DNA of 64,000 bases from Ruania alkalisoli (lineage in GTDB: Bacteria > Actinomycetota > Actinomycetes > Actinomycetales > Beutenbergiaceae): the NCBI RefSeq assembly GCF_014960965.1, contig NZ_CP063169.1:1459581-1523580 (forward strand). Reading direction: 5' to 3'. Within the stretch, counting starts at the first letter, position 1, and each line of letters opens with the position of its first letter. The notes beneath the pieces were generated by a model, which saw only the letters and a program-made list of their open reading frames with translations, had not been told where the DNA came from and did no database searches. Both the position numbers and the translations under genes were made by a program. Below are positions 16,676 through 25,921 of this stretch, piece after piece.

Positions 16676-18124
16676 GTGACCTCCGACGCTGCCCCTCGCG
16701 CCCGCGCCGACCACCTGCCCGTCGATGACGTCTCACTGCCGACTGCGGCACCAGACGCTGACGAGTCGCCAGTGACCCCGCCGGCTCTTGCGTCGAGTCA
16801 GACTGCGCTGGACGGTGTGCCAGCGGATGTGGTGATCGATGCGACTCGGCCGAGCACCAAGGTGCGCCGCACCGATGCGCGCGGCACGGTGGCGCCGGCA
16901 CCACCGACCACCCGGCGACGTACCTCCCCCAAGCTGGTTCTCCTCTTGGGGTCCATGGCTGCCCTCGGCGCTCTGACCGTCGACATGTACCTGCCGTCGC
17001 TGCCCGAGGTCGTCCGAGATCTGGCCGCGGGCGAGGCGTCGGTGCAGTTCACGATCACCGCCACGCTGATCGGTGGCGCGCTCGGGCAGCTGCTCATCGG
17101 TCCGCTCTCGGACAAGTACGGCCGGCGACTGCCGGTGCTGGTGGGCATCGTCGTGCACATCATCGCCTCGCTGCTGTGCCTGACGGCCGCCGATGTGGCC
17201 CCGCTGATCGTGCTGCGGATGATCCAGGGGATGGGCAACGCCGCAGCCGGCGTGGTGGCCGTGGCCGTGATCCGCGACCGTCTCTCTGGTGCCGACGCCT
17301 CGGCCGTGCTCTCGAGGCTGATGCTGGTGATCGGGGTGGCACCGTTGCTCGCGCCCACTTTCGGCACACTCATCGCTGCCGTCTGGGACTGGCGGATGGT
17401 CTTCGCCGCACTGGCGCTGTACGGCGTGGTGCTGCTGGTGATCGTGTGGCGCTTCCTGCCCGAGTCGCTTCCCGTGGAGCGACGCAACACCGGATCAGCT
17501 CGGTCGGTGCTCGGGACCTACCGGGTGCTGCTGGCGGATCGGCAGTTCGTCGCCCTCGCCCTGCTTCCCGGGTTGGGGATGGCTGCCTTGTTCGCCTATG
17601 TCTCTGGTTCGCCATTCGTGATCCGCGAGGGATATGGCCTCTCTGAGGGACAGTTCTCCCTGCTGTTCGCGATCAACGGCATCGGACTCGTTCTCGGCTC
17701 CCAGCTCAATGCTGCGCTCGTGCGGCGCTTCTCCCCGGTTCGTCTCATCCGGCTGGCACTGCCGATCTCGACCACGCTGGCCGTGGTGCTGCTGGTGATC
17801 GCCGCGACCGGTTTCGGCGGTCTGATCGGACTGTGCGTGCCGCTGTGGCTGATGCTTTTCGTCAACGCCCTCGTGCCGCCGAACGCCTCTGCGATGGCAC
17901 TGACGCGCCACGGAGAGCGCGCAGGGTCCGCGGCGGCGCTCATCGGCTTCTCCCAGGCCGGCGTCGCTGGGATGGTGGCGCCCGCGGTCGGGTTGCTGGG
18001 CGCGACGGCGACCGCGATGAGCGTGGTGATCGTCGCTGCGATGGTGGCCTCGACGCTGGTGCTCGCACTCGGCACGCCCGCCTATCGGCGCGGCGGGTGG
18101 ACCTTGGCAACTGACCAGAGCTGA
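16676..18124 (+). CDS. Bcr/CflA-type MFS multidrug exporter
   Basis: A 482-residue major facilitator with 12 predicted helices. ALGALTVDMYLPSLPEV in helix 1 and the GPLSDKYGRRLPVL loop 2-3 motif identify the Bcr/CflA drug:H+ antiporter family, which exports bicyclomycin, chloramphenicol and similar compounds. Unusually, about 80 residues of Pro/Ala/Asp-rich, probably disordered sequence precede helix 1. The GTG at 16676 is the only open start of the track, but there could be a later start closer to the membrane domain, so the extension is uncertain. No regulator gene is adjacent. Confidence 0.88.
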   Translation: MTSDAAPRARADHLPVDDVSLPTAAPDADESPVTPPALASSQTALDGVPADVVIDATRPSTKVRRTDARGTVAPAPPTTRRRTSPKLVLLLGSMAALGALTVDMYLPSLPEVVRDLAAGEASVQFTITATLIGGALGQLLIGPLSDKYGRRLPVLVGIVVHIIASLLCLTAADVAPLIVLRMIQGMGNAAAGVVAVAVIRDRLSGADASAVLSRLMLVIGVAPLLAPTFGTLIAAVWDWRMVFAALALYGVVLLVIVWRFLPESLPVERRNTGSARSVLGTYRVLLADRQFVALALLPGLGMAALFAYVSGSPFVIREGYGLSEGQFSLLFAINGIGLVLGSQLNAALVRRFSPVRLIRLALPISTTLAVVLLVIAATGFGGLIGLCVPLWLMLFVNALVPPNASAMALTRHGERAGSAAALIGFSQAGVAGMVAPAVGLLGATATAMSVVIVAAMVASTLVLALGTPAYRRGGWTLATDQS

Positions 18125-18237
18125 GACGTCTGGTGCGGATGCTGACGCCTGCGGCGTTTCATGGGCGTGGTCAGTCCAGATGGGCTGCCGATGGTGATCC
18201 TGTTTGGCGGACGGGCGCCGGACGGGGCACAGTGGAC

Positions 18238-18403
18238 GGATGAGGTCGAGGAGCCCCCGCGTAGGTACGGCGAGGAACGAGGTGTGCCGCAGCGAGGCAC
18301 CGCAGAACTCAGACCATGGGGCGAGGATGAGGTCGAGGAGCCCCCGCGTAGGTACGGCGAGGAACGAGGTGTGCCGCAGCGAGGCACCGCAGAACTCAGA
18401 CCA
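18238..18403. repeat. Direct repeat, two 79-bp copies with 87-bp period
   Basis: Copies at 18238-18316 and 18325-18403 are identical along their length and are separated by 8 bases. The unit contains GGTACGGCGAGGAACGAGG and a small hairpin GTGCC-gcagcga-GGCAC. It occupies the intergenic space between the MFS gene and the aldehyde dehydrogenase. The 87-base period is a multiple of three, so it also reads as two 29-residue peptides in frame with the dehydrogenase, but the dehydrogenase has its own start. It looks like an intergenic repeat element rather than coding sequence. Confidence 0.85.
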
Positions 18404-18415
18404 GAGGGGTACCGC

Positions 18416-19909
18416 ATGAGTGCCACAGCGACGTCGACTCCGATGTCCGAGGTGCTGCAGCTGCAGCGCAACGCCTTCCACCGGGACGGTTTTCCTGATG
18501 CGGCCACTCGCCGCGACCGGATCGATCGGTTCGCCCACGCCGTGGTGGCTCACACCGACGAGCTGGTGGAGGCGATCTCGAACGACTTCGGTCATCGTCC
18601 AGAGGTCACCACGCTCGTCTCGGATATCGCGACGCTCGCGTTGGACGCCGAACTCGCCCGTGCGCGTGTGGGTTCCTGGATGCGCCCGCGGCGCCCGTGG
18701 GGCCGCGTCCCCGGCGCGGTGGCCAGCGCCGTCGGGCTGGATGCCGCCATTCACCCGGAGCCTTTGGGCGTGGTCGGAGTCATGGGCATCTGGAACTTTC
18801 CGATCAACCTGACCGCGATCCCGGCCCTGTCCGCACTGGCGGCCGGGAACCGGGTGATGATCAAGATGTCAGAAGCCGTACCCGCCACTGCCGAGGTGTT
18901 CGCGAACGCCGTCCACGACGCCTTCGACGTCGAGGAGGTGGCGGTGGTGACCGGCGATGTGGAGGTCTCCCGCGAGTTCGCTGGTCTGGCGCTCGATCAC
19001 TTGTTCTTCACCGGGTCTGCGGCAACGGGGTCAGCAGTCATGGCGGCGGCTGCCAAGAACCTCACGCCAGTGACCTTGGAACTGGGCGGCAAGAATCCGG
19101 TTGTTCTCGCGCCGGCTGCGGCGGGTGAGAAAGCGGTGGTGCGGCGCGCGGCGGCGAGAGTGGCGACGGCGCGTCTGGTGAACGCCGGTCAGGCGTGTAT
19201 CGCCCCTGAAGACGTGTACGTGCCGACGGAATCCGCCCGCACGTTCGTCCAGGAGGTCTTCTCAACCTGGGGTCGTGTGGTGCCGGACATGTTCGAGCGC
19301 GATGAGATGCCCACGCTCATCTCGGATAGTGCCTATGAGCGGATCACCGCGCTGCTGGAGGACGCTGCGGAGAAGGGGGCGCAGGTGCTCACGGCCGTCC
19401 GATCGGACGACAGCGGCCAGGAGGCATTGCGCTCGGCGCGGATCATGCCGCCCACGGTGGTGCTCGGGGTGACGGAGGAGATGAGCATCGCCCACGAAGA
19501 GGTCTTCGGACCGGTGCTCGCCGTCCACCCGTATGACCATCTGGAGGATCTGCTCGAGGAGTTGGCTGAGAAGCCGGAGCCGCTGGTGGCGAGCTGGTTC
19601 GGTCCGGACGACGTCGACTACCGCACATTCGTGGCGCGTACCCGCTCCGGTGGGGTGGCCCGCAACGACTACGCGCTCTCGCAGTCCGTTCCGGGCTTGC
19701 CGTTCGGCGGTGTGGGTGCCTCCGGTATGGGGCAGTATCACGGCAGGTTCGGGTTCGAGACGTTCAGTCACCGACGGTCGGTGGTTGGTTCCGATCTGCC
19801 GTTCTCGATCGTCGATCTCCTCACGCCGGGGGAGTCAGCCAAGGTGCCGGACGCGGTCCGACGTGGGCTCTCCGCCTACCGCACGCTGCTCTCGCGGCGC
19901 CTGCGCTGA
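18416..19909 (+). CDS. Aldehyde dehydrogenase family protein
   Basis: A 497-residue NAD(P)-dependent aldehyde dehydrogenase. GVMGIWNFPINLT in the Rossmann domain, FFTGSAATGSAV (coenzyme loop), catalytic Glu in LELGGKNP (about 222) and catalytic Cys in NAGQACIAPE (about 260) are visible. The closest named group by pattern is coniferyl-aldehyde dehydrogenase-like (short form ending after PFGGVGASGMGQYHG). The ATG has an AGAGGGG ribosome-binding site; an in-frame extension to 18161 only reads through the repeat and is rejected. The substrate is not known and no pathway genes adjoin. Confidence 0.92.
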   Translation: MSATATSTPMSEVLQLQRNAFHRDGFPDAATRRDRIDRFAHAVVAHTDELVEAISNDFGHRPEVTTLVSDIATLALDAELARARVGSWMRPRRPWGRVPGAVASAVGLDAAIHPEPLGVVGVMGIWNFPINLTAIPALSALAAGNRVMIKMSEAVPATAEVFANAVHDAFDVEEVAVVTGDVEVSREFAGLALDHLFFTGSAATGSAVMAAAAKNLTPVTLELGGKNPVVLAPAAAGEKAVVRRAAARVATARLVNAGQACIAPEDVYVPTESARTFVQEVFSTWGRVVPDMFERDEMPTLISDSAYERITALLEDAAEKGAQVLTAVRSDDSGQEALRSARIMPPTVVLGVTEEMSIAHEEVFGPVLAVHPYDHLEDLLEELAEKPEPLVASWFGPDDVDYRTFVARTRSGGVARNDYALSQSVPGLPFGGVGASGMGQYHGRFGFETFSHRRSVVGSDLPFSIVDLLTPGESAKVPDAVRRGLSAYRTLLSRRLR

Positions 19910-19990
19910 CGCGCGGGCTGGGCGCCTGGATCGCTCGGTGAGCCCGGTCGACGTGATCGGGGCCAGGTCGATCGCGTACCCTTGCCGCTT

Positions 19991-21112
19991 GTGGCTACCG
20001 ACTTCCCCGTAGAGATCCAGGGTCTGCTCAAGATCCTCGACTCGATCACCGCCGTCAGTGACCCGGACGCGTTGCGGGAGCGGATCGCCCAGCTCTCGGA
20101 GGAGGCGGCCGCCCCGGACTTGTGGGATGACCCCGAGGCAGCGCAGCAGGTCACGAGCCAACTCTCCTACGCGCAGACTGAGCTCGAACGCCTGGAGCGG
20201 CTCGCCGAGCGGATCGGCGATCTCGGTGCGCTGGTGGAGCTGGCCCAGGAGGAGGACGACGCCGATACCCTCGCCGAGGCTGAGGCAGAGCTGGGGACCA
20301 TCCGCGCCGCGCTGGAGGATCTGGAGATCCGGACCCTCCTCTCGGGCGAGTACGACCAGCGCGAGGCGGTCGTGACGATCCGCGCGGGAGCCGGTGGTGT
20401 GGACGCCGCCGACTTCGCAGAGATGCTCATGCGCATGTACCTGCGTTGGGCCGAGCGCAAGGGGTACCCGACGGCGGTTCTCGATACCTCCTACGCCGAG
20501 GAGGCGGGCCTGAAGTCGGCGACGTTCGAGGTGAAGGTTCCGTACGCCTTCGGCACCCTGAGCGTGGAGGCCGGGACGCATCGCCTGGTGCGGATCTCCC
20601 CGTTCGACAATCAGGGTCGCCGGCAGACGTCGTTCGCGGCGGTCGAGGTGATCCCGCTGATCGAACAGACCGACAGCGTCGAGATCCCGGAGTCGGAGAT
20701 CAAGGTGGACGTCTTCCGCTCCTCCGGGCCCGGTGGGCAGAGCGTGAACACGACCGACTCCGCCGTGCGCATGACCCACATCCCCAGCGGCATCGTCGTC
20801 TCGATGCAGAACGAGAAGTCGCAGATCCAGAACAGGGCCGCCGCCCTGCGGGTGCTCCAGTCCCGGCTGCTGCTGAAGCGCCAGGAGGAGGAGAGTGCGG
20901 CCAAGAAGGCGATGGCAGGGGACGTCAAGGCCTCCTGGGGTGACCAGATGCGCTCGTACGTCCTCCAGCCGTACCAGATGGTTAAGGATCTGCGCACCGA
21001 GCATGAGGCGGGCAACCCGTCGTCGGTCTTCGACGGGGACATCGACGGTTTCATCAACGCCGGGATCCGCTGGCGTAAGCACCAGCAGCTCGACGCCGAG
21101 GCCGGCGCGTAG
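19991..21112 (+). CDS. prfB: Peptide chain release factor 2
   Basis: A 373-residue class I release factor that recognises UAA/UGA. The RF2 tripeptide SPF (RISPFDNQG, about residue 204) and the peptidyl-transferase GGQ (SGPGGQSVN, about 247) are present. Many bacteria place an in-frame UGA near codon 25 of prfB for programmed frameshifting; here the frame is continuous, so that autoregulation is absent. The GTG start lies 8 bases after TACCCT (19977-19982), suggesting a leaderless mRNA. First gene of the prfB-ftsE-ftsX-M23-smpB block conserved in actinobacteria. Confidence 0.96.
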   Translation: MATDFPVEIQGLLKILDSITAVSDPDALRERIAQLSEEAAAPDLWDDPEAAQQVTSQLSYAQTELERLERLAERIGDLGALVELAQEEDDADTLAEAEAELGTIRAALEDLEIRTLLSGEYDQREAVVTIRAGAGGVDAADFAEMLMRMYLRWAERKGYPTAVLDTSYAEEAGLKSATFEVKVPYAFGTLSVEAGTHRLVRISPFDNQGRRQTSFAAVEVIPLIEQTDSVEIPESEIKVDVFRSSGPGGQSVNTTDSAVRMTHIPSGIVVSMQNEKSQIQNRAAALRVLQSRLLLKRQEEESAAKKAMAGDVKASWGDQMRSYVLQPYQMVKDLRTEHEAGNPSSVFDGDIDGFINAGIRWRKHQQLDAEAGA

Positions 21113-21374
21113 CACCTCCCGATCGCGCCGCTGCTCGAGCCGCACGCTCGGCGCGTTCGAATCCCCCTGCGTGATTCCTCCGCGGTCTCGGGATTCCGAT
21201 GGGGTCGGCGTGGGGTCGAGGGTGCTCCGAGTTCCCGCGCTCACGACGCCTGTGACCGCGGGAACACGCTCACGGGCGCGCGGCGTGTCACCCGGGCAGG
21301 ACCAGATTGGCTGCATACCCTGCAAGTGGCCAGGTTTCGCCCTTCCCCTTCCCCAAGACTGGCCAGGCAGCGCA

Positions 21375-22064
21375 GTGATCCGTTTCAAGAAAGTCTCCAA
21401 GGTGTACGCCCGTGGGGCGCGCCCTGCCCTGGACCAGGTCTCGCTCGAGGTCGGCCGGGGTGAGTTCGTGTTCCTCGTGGGAGCCTCGGGCTCGGGCAAG
21501 TCGACCTTCCTGCGTCTCGTGCTGCGAGAAGAGCGCCCCACCAACGGGTCCGTGTTCGTGGCGGGCCGGGACCTGGCGAACCTCTCCCAGTGGAAGGTGC
21601 CGCAGCTGCGCCGTCAGATCGGGTGTGTCTTCCAGGACTTCCGGTTGCTTCACAACAAGAACGTCTTCGACAACGTCGCCATCGCCCTGCAGGTGATCGG
21701 CAAGCCCCGGCACCACGTGATGACCACCGTGCCGGAGACGCTGGAGATGGTGGGGCTGGCCGGGAAGGAGAAGCGGCTCCCGCACGAGCTCTCTGGCGGT
21801 GAACAGCAGCGGGTCGCCATTGCCCGCGCGTTCGTCAACCGCCCGGCGATCATCCTGGCCGACGAGCCCACCGGGAACCTGGACCCCACCACCTCGGTCG
21901 GCATCATGCGTCTGCTCGACCGGATCAACCGCACCGGAACGACAGTGGTCATGGCAACCCACGACGACGAGATCGTCGACCAGATGCGCAAGCGCGTGGT
22001 CGAGCTGGTCGACGGGCAGATGGTGCGTGACCAGGACCGCGGCGTCTACGGCGCGGCGCGTTAG
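21375..22064 (+). CDS. ftsE: Cell division ATP-binding protein FtsE
   Basis: A 229-residue ABC ATPase. It starts [14 protein letters not shown] in standard FtsE fashion, with Walker [10 protein letters not shown] (about 35), [15 protein letters not shown]-loop, LSGGEQQR (about 138) and [11 protein letters not shown]. FtsEX transmits ATP hydrolysis to periplasmic/extracellular peptidoglycan hydrolases at the septum. The GTG at 21375 gives the normal length; a frame reaching back into prfB is rejected. A TACCCT box at 21316-21321 could start transcription within the 262-base gap. ftsX follows after 15 bases. Confidence 0.96.
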   Translation: MIRFKKVSKVYARGARPALDQVSLEVGRGEFVFLVGASGSGKSTFLRLVLREERPTNGSVFVAGRDLANLSQWKVPQLRRQIGCVFQDFRLLHNKNVFDNVAIALQVIGKPRHHVMTTVPETLEMVGLAGKEKRLPHELSGGEQQRVAIARAFVNRPAIILADEPTGNLDPTTSVGIMRLLDRINRTGTTVVMATHDDEIVDQMRKRVVELVDGQMVRDQDRGVYGAAR

Positions 22065-22079
22065 GGCGGGGGACACACG

Positions 22080-22994
22080 ATGCGACTTCAGTTCGTCCTT
22101 TCGCAGATCGGCAACGGGCTGCGCCGGAACATGGCGATGGCCGTCTCGGTCGTGCTCGTGACGTTCATCTCGCTCACCTTCGTTGGTGCGGCGGTCCTGC
22201 TGCAGATGCAGGTGGGCAACATGAAGGACGAGTGGTACGACCGCGTCGAGGTCTCGATCTATCTGTGCCCGCCGGACTCCTCGGTCCCCACGTGCGCCGG
22301 GGGTGAGGCAACAGAGCAGCAGGTGGAGCAACTGCAGGGCGTGCTGACTTCCGACTCGCTCAGCCCGTACGTGGAGGAGGTCTTCCTCGAGACGAAGGAG
22401 CAGGCCTTCGACGCTTTCCAGGAGCGCTTCGGTGATCAGGACTGGGCGCAGCGGATCACCGTGGACCAGATGCAGCAGTCGTTGCGGGTCAGCCTCGTTG
22501 ACCCGGAGCTATACCAAGTGGTCGCCGATGAGGTGGCCGGGCGCGATGGAGTCGAAGAGGTGATCGACCAGCGATCGATTCTTGAACCGCTCTTCCTGGT
22601 GCTCAACCGCGCGACTATCCTGGCGGCGGGCCTGGCTGCGGTGATGATCGTGGCCGCGGTGCTGTTGATCACGACCACGATCCGGCTCTCCGCGATGAGC
22701 CGGAGCAGAGAGACGTCGATCATGCGGCTCGTCGGCGCCTCGAACTTCTTCATCCAGCTTCCGTTCATGCTCGAAGGTGCCATTGCTGCCCTGCTTGGTG
22801 CCGTGCTGGCGAGCACCGGGTTGTGGCTGGGAGTACGCTCCATCATCGAGAACTGGCTCGCCGAATCGGTGCGCTGGGTCAACTTCGTCAACACCGGGGA
22901 CGTGCTCGTAGTCGCACCCTTGTTGGTGGCGATCGGGATCGTGCTCGCGGCCATCAGTTCGCTGGTCAGTCTCAGCCGGTACACGAAGGTGTGA
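22080..22994 (+). CDS. ftsX: Cell division permease-like protein FtsX
   Basis: A 304-residue membrane protein: helix 1 near residues 20-45, a large extracellular domain (about 45-165) with two Cys (LCPPDSSVPTC) as in mycobacterial FtsX, then three C-terminal helices. The SRSRETSIMRLVGAS loop is the conserved cytoplasmic coupling segment. Its extracellular domain is expected to recruit and activate the hydrolase encoded directly downstream. Confidence 0.95.
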   Translation: MRLQFVLSQIGNGLRRNMAMAVSVVLVTFISLTFVGAAVLLQMQVGNMKDEWYDRVEVSIYLCPPDSSVPTCAGGEATEQQVEQLQGVLTSDSLSPYVEEVFLETKEQAFDAFQERFGDQDWAQRITVDQMQQSLRVSLVDPELYQVVADEVAGRDGVEEVIDQRSILEPLFLVLNRATILAAGLAAVMIVAAVLLITTTIRLSAMSRSRETSIMRLVGASNFFIQLPFMLEGAIAALLGAVLASTGLWLGVRSIIENWLAESVRWVNFVNTGDVLVVAPLLVAIGIVLAAISSLVSLSRYTKV

Positions 22995-22996
22995 TC

Positions 22997-24397
22997 ATGG
23001 CACGACGACGTCCGTTCCGATCCCACGGTCCCTCACGTTCGGCGCGGGGTGCCCTGGCCGCAGCCCTGGCGTGCTCACTCGCGCTTCTCGCCGGCCCGGT
23101 CGCTGCCGATACGCGCGACGATCTCGAGGAGCAGCAGGAGCAGAACGAGGCGGAGCGTGAAGAGCTCGCTGCGATGCTCGAGGGCACCGAGTCCGAGCTC
23201 GCGGATGTGTACCTCGAGCTGGACGATATCGAACGCCGGCTGCCGATGGCCCAGGACGAGCTCGCGGTCGCCAATGACGAGCTGGCGGCAGCAGAGCGCC
23301 ACGCGGCGTCCGTGCAGGACCGGCTGGGCGTGGCCGAGGCGCAGCAGGCGGATCTGACCTCGGAGATCTCCAGCACCGAGGGCGAGATCACCGAGACCGA
23401 GTCGGCGATGGGGGAGGTGGCCCGATCTGCCTATCGCGGTGGTGAGGGTGCCTCCGCGCTGTCGGTGGTCTTCGCCGCTGACGACGCCGACGACTTCGCC
23501 GTCCAGTACTCGGTGATGAGCTCGGCGCTACGCTCACAGAACCAGACGCTCTCCGACCTGGAGAGCCTGGTGGCGGTGAACCGCAACCGGCAGGCCCGGT
23601 TGGACGCGGTGACCACACGGATCGGTGAGTTGAAGGTCGAGGCCGACAACGCCGTCGCGGTGGCAGATGCGGCCCGTCAGGAGGCGGCGGACCTCGTGGC
23701 CGAGATCGAGCAACTGCAGGCCGATCAGGAGGCGCGGGCGGGGGAGCTCGAGACATTGCGAGAGGACTACACCGACCAGATCTCGCAGATCGAGGCCGAC
23801 AACGATGAGATCGCGGACGAGATCGCCGAGATCGACCGGCGGGAGCGCGAGGCCGAACGTGAGCGGCAGCGTCAGGCCGCTGAACGGGCGCAGGCGAGTC
23901 GCTCAGACGACCGGGACACCGGAAATTCGGGTGGGTCTGGCGGGTCCGGCGGATCCAGTTCGGAGGGCTCCGGCAGCTCGTCGAGCGGATCGCTGATCCC
24001 ACCAGTCCCGCAGCCGTTGTACGTGACCTCCGGGTACGGGATGCGCTGGTACCCGATCACGGGCGGCTACTACATGCACCAAGGTGTGGACCTGCGTTCG
24101 GCGTGCGGGAACTCCCAGGTGGCCTCTGCCGCAGGAACGGTGTCCGCGGTCCGTCCGGCTCCGAACGGCACACACGGCAACCAGGTGATGATCAACCACG
24201 GCACGATCAACGGCAGCAGGTACGTGACCGTCTACAACCACCTGTCCCGATTCGCGGTAAGCCAAGGCCAATCGGTCTCGCAGGGGCAGACGATCGGCTA
24301 CACCGGCGCCACCGGCAATGTCACCGGCTGCCACGTGCACTTCGAGGTGTGGCGCAACGGCTCTACGATCGACCCGATGGGCCTGCCTGCGTTCTGA
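22997..24397 (+). CDS. FtsEX-linked M23 peptidoglycan hydrolase with coiled coil
   Basis: A 466-residue exported protein. The signal peptide (ACSLALLAGPVAADT) is followed by about 270 residues of heptad-rich coiled coil beginning DLEEQQEQNEAEREEL, a Gly/Ser linker, and a C-terminal LytM/M23 domain. Zinc ligands are HQGVD (about 361) and HVHFE (about 445), so the domain looks catalytically intact. Architecture equals that of EnvC/PcsB/RipC-type partners of FtsEX; the gene starts 2 bases after the ftsX stop. The coiled coil probably docks on FtsX and holds the hydrolase inactive until ATP hydrolysis. Confidence 0.92.
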   Translation: MARRRPFRSHGPSRSARGALAAALACSLALLAGPVAADTRDDLEEQQEQNEAEREELAAMLEGTESELADVYLELDDIERRLPMAQDELAVANDELAAAERHAASVQDRLGVAEAQQADLTSEISSTEGEITETESAMGEVARSAYRGGEGASALSVVFAADDADDFAVQYSVMSSALRSQNQTLSDLESLVAVNRNRQARLDAVTTRIGELKVEADNAVAVADAARQEAADLVAEIEQLQADQEARAGELETLREDYTDQISQIEADNDEIADEIAEIDRREREAERERQRQAAERAQASRSDDRDTGNSGGSGGSGGSSSEGSGSSSSGSLIPPVPQPLYVTSGYGMRWYPITGGYYMHQGVDLRSACGNSQVASAAGTVSAVRPAPNGTHGNQVMINHGTINGSRYVTVYNHLSRFAVSQGQSVSQGQTIGYTGATGNVTGCHVHFEVWRNGSTIDPMGLPAF

Positions 24398-24616
24398 CCG
24401 GCTGCACCTGCGCAGATCGGGCAGGACGCGCCTCCGCATGGTCACCCGGGGTGACCTTGTCGTCGATGATCAGCCGATAACCGACGTCAGCATCACCCCC
24501 GGTGAGGGAGTTGTCGGCCGGGTTTGAGGTGGCGCGGCTGATCACCAGCAGCGTAAACAGATCGAGGGATCCGGCCCGTGCGCCGTACAGTGGACCGGCG
24601 AAGGAGACCAGAACTG

Positions 24617-25132
24617 ATGAGCAACAAGGCCAAGGGTGCAAAGAAGAAGGCGAGTGGCGCCGTCGATCCGAAGACCGTCAAGACGGTGGTGGCGCGGAAC
24701 AAGAAGGCACGGCACGACTATCACATCGATGCCACCTACGAGGCAGGGCTCGCACTGACTGGGACCGAGGTGAAGTCACTGCGTGCCGGGCGCGCTTCCC
24801 TGGTGGACGGGTGGGTGTACGTGGACGCCGGCGAGGCTTGGTTGGAGAGCGTGCACATTCCCGAGTACACCGAGGGAACCTGGACGAACCACTCTCCGCG
24901 CCGCAAGCGCAAGCTCCTGCTGCACAAGGAGCAGATCCTCAAGCTCACGCAGCGTACGAAGGAGAAGGGTTTCACCATCGTGCCGCTCGAGCTCTACTTC
25001 GTCGGCGGCCGGGCGAAGGTGGAGATCGCCGTCGCCCGAGGAAAGCAGGAGTGGGACAAGCGGCAGGCCCTGCGGGAGAAGCAGGACGCCCGAGAAGCAC
25101 AGCGGGCAATGAGCCTGCGCCGCAACCGTTAG
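24617..25132 (+). CDS. smpB: SsrA-binding protein SmpB
   Basis: A 171-residue tmRNA-binding protein essential for trans-translation. [20 protein letters not shown] and [14 protein letters not shown] open the OB-fold, and the basic C-terminal tail ([18 protein letters not shown]) enters the decoding centre. An N-terminal Lys-rich extension of about 30 residues precedes the core. The ATG has an AAGGAG ribosome-binding site at 24601-24606. The RNA partner ssrA lies 9.3 kb downstream. Confidence 0.96.
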   Translation: MSNKAKGAKKKASGAVDPKTVKTVVARNKKARHDYHIDATYEAGLALTGTEVKSLRAGRASLVDGWVYVDAGEAWLESVHIPEYTEGTWTNHSPRRKRKLLLHKEQILKLTQRTKEKGFTIVPLELYFVGGRAKVEIAVARGKQEWDKRQALREKQDAREAQRAMSLRRNR

Positions 25133-25170
25133 GCACGACGGCGTAGCTCGCCACCAGCGCTGCGGCGCGC

Positions 25171-25887
25171 TCAGCGCCCCTGGTAGACGAAAGCCGGGAT
25201 CGCGGCAGCGACCCTGCCCAGCCATGCGGCGCGTGCGGCGAGCTCGGCCGGATCGGGCACACCCTGCCGGAAACTCACGAGCTGGTTCCCGACGATCTGC
25301 AGCGTGGTCTGCGGTGGCCCGTCCTGCATCGCGGCGATCACGGTGGGGGCGAGCAGGGCGTGCGCGAGCCTGTCGTCGGCGGTGACCACCCGCAGACGTT
25401 CATTGAACTCGTGCGACTCGGTGTCGAGGTCGCTCAGCAGTCCGAGCGATGTGGCGGCGGCCCCGCCCCGGCCCTCACTGAGCAGGTTGAACGTCGGCAA
25501 CGGTCCAGGCAGTTCGAGCGTGCACATGGAGTGGTTCGAACCCGAGACCGTCACTCGCGTGCGCCGCCGGTTCGCCTCATTGCTCCAGCCCCGTCCCTTG
25601 GTGCCGCACGCCACGGCTGAGCGACCTGCCACCTGGCGATGCATGACGTGGCTGGTTCGCGCCGATCGGGCGTCAGGGAACAGATGCCGCAGCCGGAGCC
25701 GGTCCAGCACGGCAGCGTCGGTGCCGACGTAGGTCCATCCAGCCGGCTGCGCAGCAGCGGCGACATCGGCGGCGCTACGCCGGTCCGCTCCGCTCCCGCG
25801 CAGGGCAGCGACCACGGCGAGTGCGGCGATCCCGACTCCGAGGAGGATCGCGCCAACGGTCACCACGATGATCCAGGGGGTGTCCAT
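25171..25887 (-). CDS. DUF3137-like single-pass membrane protein
   Basis: A 238-residue protein with one N-terminal membrane helix (IIVVTVGAILLGVGIAALAVVAAL) and a cytoplasmic domain. The ESHEFNERLRVVTADDRLAHALLAP segment resembles the conserved core of DUF3137-type proteins of actinobacteria, whose function is unknown. The ATG is preceded by a GAGGAG site. Convergent with smpB and just downstream of the LacI regulator gene in the same direction, but separated by 34 bases with no evident shared role. Confidence 0.7.
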   Translation of the reverse strand: MDTPWIIVVTVGAILLGVGIAALAVVAALRGSGADRRSAADVAAAAQPAGWTYVGTDAAVLDRLRLRHLFPDARSARTSHVMHRQVAGRSAVACGTKGRGWSNEANRRRTRVTVSGSNHSMCTLELPGPLPTFNLLSEGRGGAAATSLGLLSDLDTESHEFNERLRVVTADDRLAHALLAPTVIAAMQDGPPQTTLQIVGNQLVSFRQGVPDPAELAARAAWLGRVAAAIPAFVYQGR

Positions 25888-25921
25888 GGGGGCTCCTCAA
25901 GTGCTCGGTCGCGGGCGACGG

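Noticed and set aside
18161-18415. N-terminal extension of the aldehyde dehydrogenase through the duplicated repeat
   Set aside because: Only reads through the repeat; a good ribosome-binding site precedes ATG 18416, where the family starts.
21150-21170. tRNA-like GTTCGAATCC T-loop after prfB
   Set aside because: The flanking bases do not form a T stem, and no acceptor or anticodon arm can be drawn.
19835-21544. 569-codon reverse frame opposite prfB
   Set aside because: The forward frame is unmistakable release factor 2; the reverse translation shows no recognisable protein.
24363-24641. 92-codon reverse frame between the M23 hydrolase and smpB
   Set aside because: Overlaps both neighbours, has no good start signal, and shows no family resemblance.
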